Source: Mariannaea sp. PMI_226 (Eukaryota; Ascomycota; Sordariomycetes; Hypocreales; Nectriaceae). Taken from it: a stretch of 64,000 nucleotides of DNA. Positions 46,478-57,600 of this stretch are shown one piece after another; the first letter of the stretch is position 1; the number at the start of each line of letters is the position of its first letter. The notes beneath the pieces are model-generated. The model saw nothing but the letters and a program-made list of their open reading frames with translations, did no database searches and was not told the DNA's origin. Location of the stretch: the NCBI GenBank assembly GCA_024336345.1, contig JANFOG010000007.1, positions 2,232,001-2,296,000 of the forward strand, written 5' to 3'. The position numbers and the translations under genes are program-made.

Positions 46478-47896
46478 GATGAAGTTGGGCTGAAAGGGCA
46501 GAAGATTTTTAAAGAAGGGTTTTGTGTATGCTGTGAATGGTATGAAGACTGGTGTTGATAAAGGTTGATGGTCGAGTCAAATGTTGATATCGCGTGTCGT
46601 TGGTCCCCCTTATATACACAGAACTCTCTCCCGTGCTACTATACAATAGCGCAACATCTTCGGTTTGATGATCACGTAGGAACGCCGAGAACTGGCTACA
46701 CTTACTGCTTCAGCTTACTCCTGTAACCACTTCAGCTCAGCATCACACGCCAGCCAAGCGCCGCTAGAGGAATGCAGGGTCTTGTTCATCGCCTTTGTGC
46801 TCCGTAATAGGATGAACTAGTCACAGCTTGTTCACGTCCAGACCGTAAAGGGCAGATCCATTTAGCGATTTATTGCTTTCTCAGCTCAGGCCAAGTCCCT
46901 TTCGGGACGGCACGTTGCCAAATTGGTCGTGGCGCTAGGTCATGTCCACAGATTTAAATAGCGCCGTTTATAGCCGTCAATGGTTTACTCAGTCTTTACT
47001 GTCAGAACGCCGCGAATTCAGCTATCAATAGTGCTCAGCCCCGTAACACCATCGTCGAAAAGGCATCTAGAAGGGTCCAGTAGGAACGCAAGTGAAGAGG
47101 GAGCACAAAGAAATAGAAGAGGAAAGAAGAGAGGGAGTGGCGAAGCGGGAAAATTCATGCAACGCTCATGTAACGGATTTGGACCTCTGAATAATGTTCA
47201 TTTTTGGGTTTATAGAGCATCAGGGTTATCCCATAGATCACAGGGTCTGTTTATGAAGCTTCTGGAGACTCATACAAATTTTGAAGCTCCAATGCTTTGT
47301 CAAACTTAATTGTAAGGCTCATATACCTCTCATTTACATTTTTCTATCTAAGAAATTGTATAAAAAAGCTGGAGGAAGGCTTGAAGATAGCACTCCAAAC
47401 CGACTCTGTCCTGTGGTGTTGCGGTGCTTGTCAACTTGAGCCGCAATTGCCCAGGACCCATCCCGCCAACTTCAGTGAACTTGAAAAAATACCCACGCAT
47501 TTGATTCGTGCTTTCCAACCGCTGCTCCGAACATGGTGCTTGAATTAAGCAGCTTCCAAGTCTTACTCGCTCTCGAATTCATTTCCATCTTCGACCCGGG
47601 ATGCTGCGGTGGCTGCCCCTTGTCAGAGCCACCTTCTTCTCCCCCGTACCGAATGCCAGGAGAGCAGTATTGAAATTGACAGGCCGCCCTTCAGCTCGGA
47701 AGTGGAGGAACTCGCAAGCGCCTTTCAGTAGAAGCTCAATACTGTCTCGGGCTTCTCCAAGGCTAATTGCAGGCTCTGAGTGGTCATCAATTCATTCTGG
47801 CTGTTGTTCCAGTAGCCTGTCTGGTTGATAATATTAAAAGAGTTGAAATTGCCTTACCCGAATCGCAGGGCTCTATCCACCTTCGTCTGACGCCAG
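46478..47896. other. Intergenic, no supported gene
   Basis: Promoter side of the small two-exon gene. Plus-strand frames at 46980-47309, 47297-47548 and 47601-47828 are overlapping or unsupported. Confidence 0.4.
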
Positions 47897-48300
47897 TTAT
47901 GACTTGGGTTTCAGGGCAGTATAAACACTCATGAGGCTCTTTGCGGCCTTCTCAGCATAAATCTTCATCAACACGCGCATGCCCATTGGTTGGGTATTGG
48001 TAATGAATTTGAGATCGCCATCAGAGTCGAAGCAGTGGTGCCAGGGATAGTGGCCTTCCATCCCCGACTCGCTGTTGCCTTAGCGGTTGTCTTTCAAGAC
48101 TCCCAACGTCTTGGCTGTCTCTTCCTTCTGCAAGTTTCTAGAGGCCGAGCTAAGGGTGGCAAGGACAGTTTCTTACTGAGATTGAGGCTTGACAACTCTT
48201 CGGCGTCGCCCTTCTCCTTGGCGACTAGGAACAGTTCGGACATGCTTCGAAGAGACCATTTCACACGCCATGCGGGAGCTTGGCCACCTGTACAAGCGTA
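47897..48300 (-). pseudogene. Decayed gene fragment with stop and frameshift
   Basis: A minus-strand frame is open from about 48072 to a TAA at 47897 apart from a TAA at 48080-48082, and ends LMSVYTALKPKS. It has the look of real coding sequence (GHYPWHHCFDSDGDL; FITNTQPMGMRVLM). Just upstream another frame reads LVAKEKGDAEELSSLN at about 48190-48230. This implies at least one stop and one frameshift in a former gene. I do not recognise the family. Confidence 0.4.
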
Positions 48301-51300
48301 TGGGAGAAGATTTAATCTGTGTGTGTTTCCGCATTATGAACGTGAAATCTTTTGATAACAAGAGGAGAGGGGCGACTGGGTTGGGGGCAGAACATTAACC
48401 TTCTGGTGTTGGTACAGCATGGTCCGTCTTTTAATGCCAAACCAATATTGGCAGATGTCGATTTGAGGTGAATGCACTCAGACAAGAAAATCAAGGAGAT
48501 GACAGAACGTGTTGATATCAGCAGCAAATACGAAACCCGGAGATTAGGTAGCATTGATCCAACAGGGACTGTAGTCGGCCCAGGTTTCAAAGAGCAAACC
48601 AGCTGTCGTCCTGATTACAGTCTCGGCACAGTATCTTGAAACTAACGAGATACCAGTTTCTGAAAGTGTTGAAGAATCTCTTTATACCTTGCAGGTTTTC
48701 ATTGAATCCCTCTAGGTCAAGGAAATAGAGTCAAGGTCGTCACAAGAACAGGGTCTGGCCCCACAAGGGAACAGCCGCTGGATAGAGAAGACGATCCGTC
48801 TGAGGGTTTTGGGCTGATAGATCACCAGGCGCCAGCTAGTAGAATCACTAGTCTCGAACGCCATCTCTCGGCTTGTCCCCAATCAAACTGGAGAGCCTTG
48901 CCAAGCCCCGACAGGATTATCATCCGTAGTCAGGAAGACACGCTGCTGGCCATGACAGTTTGCTTCCAGGTGTTGTTCCTGCTCGTTTAGACTCCCAAAT
49001 TTGAGATAGTGTACTGAAACAAGCTAGTAGATTCGCTAGCGGTTCCATTGCCACTAGTACTAGCACGGTGCCGGCTGATATAGAAATATGAGAGCTCAGG
49101 TCCTATCGATCTCACCACGTATGAGCCTTCTTGGCAGCCAATTCCAAAGGAAGATGGAAGGCTTCCCAAACATCAATGCACTGTCAACAGTCTCATCTAC
49201 AATCTTCCTGGAGACTAGAATTTCCAGCACCTGTTTGCACCGCTGATCAGTACATTTACTTTCACACTGTGTCTCTTTATTCGAAACTGACCCTTTCGCA
49301 CCAGCTAAATGGAATAAGCCAAGCTCAAAGCCTTCCCTGGCGTTGGACAAAGAACCACAGTAGCACATGACGCTCGAGGAATGGAAAGGTATTGGCAGAC
49401 AATAAAAAATTGTAGGATGTTCTAAAGGATGCCCTTCAGTCATGGGCAACCAACTAGGAGGCCACTGAGTCTTGGAGACAAGCCAAATATCTGAAGAAAA
49501 CTATGCAGCCTTTCTTCAGTGACAACAACGTGTTTAAGTTGACACTCAACCCAACCAGCCAAGCGCGCAGGTAGCATAATGAGGGAAAATGACTACCAAT
49601 TTTCTGAAAATTTTCAGTTGATCAATCCTGGCAAAAGCTGTTATGGGAGAATGGGCTCGCGGTTATTTCTCTCATGGTCTTCTTTCTTCCCGGTTATTGA
49701 AACTTTACGCGCTGAGGTGTCGTTTTATCACAAGCCATATGTGATGGTCTGTTTTTGGGCTTACTTCAGCTTTCCCCAGACCCTAGTGGCGTCGGTAGTG
49801 GACGAACCACCAACTGCACCACTGGTCCGACCAGGGTATCCATCCAGTCTAGGACTCGAACCATAGACCCAGACTTGAAGGTACCCCTATGGTACCCCCC
49901 GGTACTAATTGGTATTCCAAGCTAAAGCCTGGATGATGTTTATTGAAGGGACCGGTTATGATCTCCCTGGAAGAAACAACTCGTAGGAGCGCAATTCTCG
50001 CAAGTTGACCCTTTCTTTTACGAATGGCCTCAAGCCCAGTATTGCTCCGAATTCCCATTACAGTGCTCACGCTGGCCATGCGGGCTGGTCCCACTTCAAA
50101 GGAACCAAAGGTGGAGGGCACATCAATCCCGACAAACCCCGGATCCTCATGACTTACCACATTTGTTCCCGGAGCTGCAATCTATCTGCACGCGAGCTGC
50201 AAGTGTCGGCATGCTGCGGGCCGTCGGCATGGACCAACACACCAGAGCATTGAGCCTCAATGTGCCCGCCACAATATCCCCAAGCAGCCTAGGTTTATTT
50301 GTCGCATCTGAGTCCGCTGGTCCAGACGGGGCGTTTGGCTTAGCCTGGTGTATGGATATTGAGTACGTCTCTTGTATTAGCCAAAACGACTACCATCTTG
50401 GATGCAGAGACGCATTATTTGAGCAATTTGGCTGCTTAGCAAGTTATTTGTGAGAGCTGTTCAACGTTCTTATTATTTCCTATTAAATAACAAAGGAGGG
50501 AAAAAAGGCCATCACTATTTTTAAAAACCGATGAATAGAGAAAAAGCTACACTATTCTCCTACGATATATGGTATGAGTGACTGTATTGGGCAGAGGGCA
50601 TAGAGTAGTCCCCTCCACAAGGTGATTGTACAGTATCAATATCAATACAAATACATACTGTGTTTTATCGGTGGCTTTAGCACTAGTTATTTTAGATGTG
50701 GCTTAAGCGCTTGGGAGTGCTACATTTAATTGCTGTAGCATGTCTATACTGCTGTCCAAGTATTGTTGAATACTGTGCCCTTATTTATCCCTGATGCCAT
50801 CGGAGATAGATAATACGTATCTGGAGCTTTCTCTCGTTCCGTTAGTGTTATTCTAGCTACTTGCTGACATACAGTACATTAAAGCTCAGTGAGTGGCGTT
50901 GGGGTATAGATGAACTAGCTATCCAATAATCAGTTTTCCTTCGGTAGTATAGAACTGGCCCACACACAGTACGTAGATAAAATGACTGCATAGCCGAGAG
51001 AAGTGACGCTCCCAAATGTTGCAAGTGGTATGTTGTACTTTGTACGCATAATAGGTGCGGAAATAAGATGGATTGGGACACAACAACAAGCGACAATACC
51101 CTGTGGGAGGGGCGTGATGACAGAGGTGGGCAAATGGCCTATTTCGATACACCTGACTGACCCCCCCTGCATGAGCCACATTCCAATTTGCAGTGGAGAG
51201 CTGGTGGTATGACCCGCTAGAAAGCCTTACGAGGCCTGAGCTAGGTCGATTTAACCAAACAGGTAAAGGCCTGGCTAACACGGGGTATTCAATAGTGTCT

Positions 51301-51666
51301 CAATAGTCTTCATCCACCATGACGGTCGAGATGGGTTGGCTAGGCATGTACTACGGCAGAGTGGCGGGCTGAATGGACATACATGACCCTGATTTCTGCA
51401 GAAATGCGGGCGGTGAAGACACGCATGCCATATAAAGTCACCCAAGGGCACGAGATCTCCCAGCGGGAGGGCTATGGACAAGGCTTGTCTTTTTCTGCCG
51501 CGTTTTCATGTAATGATGCTATCATGAGCCGATGCATCGTAGCAAAGAAGCATTCGGAGTTAAATAACGTTCTCTCAGAGGCAACTCTTTTCTTTGGATT
51601 CGCCCTGAGCGCCAAAAAACGTCTAAACTAGCAACCTCACCGTGCCTGAGTGTCTTGACCATCACA
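48301..51666. other. Decayed or non-coding stretch upstream of the Tc-like gene
   Basis: Minus-strand frames at 48312-48590, 49096-49449 (KQVLEILVSRKIVDETVD) and 49849-50160 look like pieces of coding sequence in different frames, and a plus-strand frame at 50163-50453 does too. None has a closed start, splice or domain. I take this as gene relics. Bases 50460-50900 are AT-rich. About 51240-51666 is the probable promoter of the Tc-like gene. Confidence 0.35.
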
Positions 51667-54600
51667 ATGCCACCAGCCTACCAGGAGCAACGGAGTCATG
51701 GACGGCCTGGTGTTCCCTCTTCATCTTCATCCAGGCCATCCAACTCAACATCACTACTCTCAGGGAGCCGCAATGGCGCAAACTCATCAACCAGTCGTAA
51801 TCCTGCGCGCGCCTCCTTCGCCCCTAAACCCCGGGCAATGGGCGAAGGCATCCCCGGTTTCCGCACCTCATTCGATGTCTCGGGAAAGGGCGGTGGCGCC
51901 TTCAAGCCTATCAGCGAGACCTTCGCCGTGAGCCCTGCTAATGGCACCATGTCGCTTGCAGTGCCTATCCACACGTCGCCAAGTCGCGGTGGATATGGCC
52001 CTGATCTGACGCTTGCCTACGACTCGGGTTCTGGCAATGGGCCATTTGGATTTGGATGGGGCGTGTCGCTCCCTTCAATTAGCCGCAAAACAGCACACGC
52101 TATCCCGACATATCTGGATGATGAGGATGAGCTGGTTATGTCTGGAGCCGATATTGTCAAGAAACTAAAGGACGATGGCTTTGCCGAAGAAAGGACAGAG
52201 TCGGGAGTTTGGGGCAAATTTGATGTTGCCATCTATCGAGCAAGAGTTGACGCTAAAAATGTACGAATCGAGCGGTGGACCAACCAAGCTGATAGAACAG
52301 ACGTGCATTGGAGGACGATCTCAACTGAAAATGAGACGTCAATTTATGGCGACGACGACGACAGCCGGATCGTTGACACATCTGACGGCGCAAAGCGAAT
52401 ATTCTCCTGGCTGCTGAGTCGGTCTTACGATATGAACGGCAATGCCATCGAGTACACATATAAACGAGAAGATGCCAAGGGCATAGTTGGTACAGACGGA
52501 ATTTTGCCTCCATGGGAGGCAAACCGGCCAAAGGAGGATAGTTGCCGTCAGAAGTACATCAAGCGAATTAGGTACGGTAACAAGACTAGTAGTCGCAACA
52601 TGGTTTCATGGCAGGCGTCAAACTGGCCCCAAGACTGGATGTTCGAGCTCGTCTTTGATTACGGAGAGCATAGCCAGATCAGTCCAGGTACTACTGAGTC
52701 CCGCATTTGGCCTGTTCGCCAGGACGTCTTTTCCCAGAGCCACGCTGGATTTGAAGTCCGCACCTATCGACTTTGCCGGCGTCTTCTCATGTTTCACCAC
52801 TTCTCTAATCAGACCAAACAGGCTGAGAACCTGGTCTACTCTTCTAATATCGACTATGATGAGTCTCCTCAACGGACTGTATTACGAACTCTATTGATGA
52901 GCGGGCACTCTCGCGACAAGGATGGCCCCGGAGGTGCTGCGCGTTACAGGTCCGAGTCTATACCTCCATGGTCATTCGAGTACAGTTCAGTACCAGAACC
53001 CAGTCAACTCTCAGCTTTAGAAGCCAATGTTGTCAACCTGCTCGAGCTGCCTACTTCGGAGTCCAAGGTCTCGGAGTGGCTGGATCTTGAAGGGGAAGGC
53101 ATGCCGGGTCTTCTGACAACAATTCACGATGGCACGCTCTATTATCAACGAAACAAGGGAGTTGCCTCTTCAGATGTTGAACCGCAGTTCCATGATCCAA
53201 GACTGCTTCCACAAATTCCAGGAATTGCGGGCGGTACGTTTGAAGATGTTGATAAAAACGGCCATATCAATTACGTTTTGCGAGACAATGCTGGTGGCCT
53301 TCAAGGCTACTTCGAACGCCGAGATTCAGATACATGGACCAGCTTTTCTACCTTTGCAGAAACGTTTAGCGGAGATGGCTGGCGGGACACTCAAACGATC
53401 GACTTGACGGGTGATGGTCTCGCCGATACTCTGAGTGTGGTGGACGACTCACAAACGCTGGCGTGGCAGCAAAACCTTGGCAAGAAGGGCGTGGCTGGAT
53501 TTAAACGCATCCATGAGACAAACCCTCAGCGTCGTCCAAACTTAACACAAACGCCCGACTTTCAGACTTATGTTGCCGATATGACAGGCAGTGGACTCTC
53601 AGACCTAGTCCAGATCTCAGCAACGTCTGTAAGATACTGGATAAACTTAGGATACGGCAATTTCAGCACCGCTGTTGAGATGGGTAACCCCCCAACGCTT
53701 TCGATAAGGGATGATTTTGATCAAGCTCGAGTTCGACTTATAGATGTGGATGGCAGCGGGACGACGGACCTTCTTTACATTCTTCCCACTGGTGGAGCGA
53801 ATCTCTACTATAACCTTAGTGGCAACTCGTGGAGTGATAAGATCTTTATTCCACACCTCCCTATAACAGCAATGCCATCCTCTGTACTTACCCTCGATAT
53901 TCTCGGAAAGGGGACTGGGTGCCTTTGCTGGGCCGATACCTTCAGTGGCAAGAATAAGATCAAGTATCTTGATCTCATGGGGAGTATAAAGCCACACCTT
54001 CTGCAGAGCTATAGCAACGGCTTGGGAGCAACCAAATCGTTAACATATGCTCCATCCACAAAGGTCTATGTTGAAGATGAGATCAGGGGGCTACCATGGT
54101 CGACAAAACTGCCGTTCCCTGTGCAGTGTATATCCAAAGTAGAGGTCAAGGACGCCATAACAGGGAATCAAGAGTCTACTCAGTACATCTATCATAATGG
54201 TTGTTTTGACGAAGTCGAGAAGCAATTCGTTGGGTTCGAAATGGTGGAAGAATTTCATTACGAGAAGCTCGTTATTGGCGACAACGAAATCTATGAGCCT
54301 CCGGTTATGTACACTAAATCTTGGTTCAGTGTTGGACTGAGCCTGAAGGTTGACGAGACTCGCTTCCTAACCAAGTCGAACGTTTCCTCCAGACTGCAAG
54401 GCCATGGTAGCGACCCTGCAGAACGCTTGCAGGCTCTCAAGGGAGTCAGCCTGCGGTCTGAGACGTACAGCCACGACGGAACAGATAAGGCCAATTTGCC
54501 TTTCATGATCGTAGAACAGTCATATGATGTTGAACTGGTTCAGCCACGAGGGTCCAACAAGTACTCTGTGGTTCAGGTGAACCCACGAGAGACTCTGTCT

Positions 54601-57600
54601 AAACAGTATGAGAGAAACATGCAAGACCCACGAACTACGCATGAGATCAGTCTCAAAACCAATTCATATGGTGATTTGGAGAAGAGCCTGAAAATTGTGT
54701 ATCCTCGTACCGGGCAGACTGCATTGGACGACGTAAACAAGAACCAAAAGGCCGGAAACATGTCACTCACCCAGAATTGGTACACTAACGAAGTCAAGGA
54801 ACAATACAACTTTCGCAAGCCGCTGGAGTGGAAACAGCAAGAGTATGAGATTCTCAACTTTCCGTTCGCTGGGACTCTGAGCGTTGACGCAGCTCGCGCA
54901 TATGATTTTGACGGGCTATCCACAAAGAAGTGTACGACGGCGTGGAAGGTTGTTCGCACTGAGAACAGAGCCTTTTACAAAGACTCTCTTCTATTGGACA
55001 GGCTCGGCGAGGGAAAGCTTGAAGCATTCTCGATTTTGGATCAGACATACGCTCTTGCTTTCACACCTGAAATTTTGGACAAGGTCGAATTAGGCCTGCG
55101 CAGTTGCAAAGTTCCAGGTTCAGTTGAGGATCTTTTGACGACGGGCAAGTATGCCAAGCTGAAAAACAGCGACGGGTGGTGGGTCCCATCAACTCGGGCT
55201 CTGTATTGCCACCCCAAGGCTGCAGAAACAAAAGGCGACGAGCTCAAAGAGGCCCGGGGGTCGTTCTACACTCCTTTGTTTTTTGTCGATGCTTTTGAGA
55301 ATGTGTCAAGGGTTAAGATGGATGAAAGCTTCCTCCTTGTGGAAGAAACTGAGGATGGTGTGGGCAACGTGACATTGTTCAAGAATGATTATGAGCAGCT
55401 ACAGCCTGTTGAGATTACTGACTCTAATCTCAATACTGAGCAGGTTGTTCTGGATCCTTTGGGACAGACCATTGCCGTTGCAGCTCTTGGCAAGGGAATG
55501 AAAGACGAAGAGGGTGTTGACAGCGTCAAGGACATGGTGCTGGAGCTTAGTCCTGCGGATGTTGACAACATCCTTCTCGATCCTACTGGAGAGATTGCGG
55601 ACCATGTTCTTGGCAATGCAAGAAGCAGGACCATCTATTGCAGCAATCAGTACGCAAAGTGGAAATCTCAACAAGATTTCCAGGCAAATCTAAATCTAAA
55701 AGACATGAAGACTAGTCAGGCATCGATCACCACTAGCAATCCCATGCCAGGATTTGTACTCAACATGGCACGCTCTCTTCCATTCGGGAAATCCAATGAT
55801 GCAGAGATTCTAGTTAAAATCTCTTACTTGAATGGGCTCGGGGCTCAGTTCCAAGAGGTGCAGCTAAATGATCCGGCTAGCTTTGACAAGAAATGGCTGG
55901 TCCCTGGTTTGTCTATCTCGGACACAAAAGGCAATGCTGTCTGTACCTATCAGCCTCGCTTTTCGACTTCACCAGCGCCAATCCCAGCGAAGCTCATGGG
56001 AACTAAGGCTGCATTCACATTTTTTGACGTCACTGGCCGCACCGTTGCCTCGCTCTCAGCTGACTGCTTGTGGACGAAGTCGGTAAATACTCCATGGACG
56101 ACGGTTGAGTACAGTACCGCCGACATGATCCTCCAGTTCGAGCCACAACATGACCTCGATGTTGGCCAATTTTTCACCCGAATTCCAGCTTCCCGACATT
56201 CCCCGAGTTGGGTTGAGAAAAGAAGACTTGGCACGCCGCAAGAGAAGCGAGCCGCCGAGAAATCCACCAGTTATGCTAATGCTCCTCTTACTACCTACAT
56301 TGGTAGCTGTGGACTTCCTATCCGAACAGTTCGAGTAGCTAGTGGTAAGACATACACACGGGCATTTGCCTACGATGTAAATGGAAACAGAACTCAGGAT
56401 GTGGATTCATACGACCGACTCGTGGAAAAGAGCATCTATGATAAACTTGGCCGTCAGTTGAAGACAATGAGGATGGATCAAGGAGAGTCATGGGTGCTAC
56501 AGGATGCGCAAGGACGAGAGCTCTTATCATGGAACTGCCGTGGCCACTCTTTTGTGACTCGGTATGATGGGGCACAACGCGAGATTGAGAAGCTGTTCAG
56601 AGAGGGGCAAGAGACACTCAAGCTTATTACACGGACCACATACGGAGAAAAATGCACTGATGCAACCGCTCTCAATCTGAAGAAGCAAGTCTGGAAAGTG
56701 GAAGACCAAGCTGGTGTCCATATCAGTGTTCGCTACGACATTCACGGCCACTGCCTCGAGCAAACGTTACAGTACGCTCAAGAGTACAAGAAGGTGGTCG
56801 ATTGGAATTTCAACAACCCGTTGGAAAAGGAAGTCTATTCGCACACATACTCGTACGATAACTTCGGTCAAGTGCTAGAAGAGAAGGATGCCCAAGGCAA
56901 TGAAACACGTAGACGGTTCACGCCCCAAGGCCATGTCCATGCAGTTGATCACAGTTCCAGCAAGGATGGCATTTGGAAGCCCTACCTCAGCAGCGTACGT
57001 TTTACTGTCGATGGACTGCCTGAAAAGACCACATACGGGAATGGGGTGACAACCGATTTCGGTTACGATGAAGAGTCCAGACACCTCATCTCGCAGCGAA
57101 CCACTTGCAAATCCCGAAATACAAGCAAGATCCTTGAAGAATTGACGCATGTATATGACTGTGCTGGCCGTCGAACCTTTACTCGCGATGGCTCTGAACA
57201 AGTCAAGTACTTTCGGCAGAGTCGCATCAAACCTGAATGGGACTACACGTACGACGTGATGGGCAGACTGACTACTGCTACCGGAAGAGCACAACGTTCA
57301 GCAAGGCTTGAAAACGGGAATCAATTGAAGCCTCACAACGCCATGAATGGGTCCAATCCATCACGCGGTGTCACCGATGGCAATCTACTCTATCAGTACA
57401 TGGAGACATACGGATACGACCGCGAGGGCAATATCAAGTGGATGACTCATGCTGCGCCTGATATTGAGGGCATCAACAGCTGGACGAGAAACTACTTTTA
57501 TGAGGAACAAAGTTTACTCAATGATGATCCACATATCAAGGGCAACCGTCTTAGCCGGACGGCGATTGGAGACAAACACGAAGGCAAATATGCCTATTCA

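Noticed and set aside
49820..49880. tRNA gene, suggested by a GGTTCGAGTCC-like B-box on the minus strand
   Set aside because: No A-box lies upstream at the right distance and no cloverleaf can be drawn.
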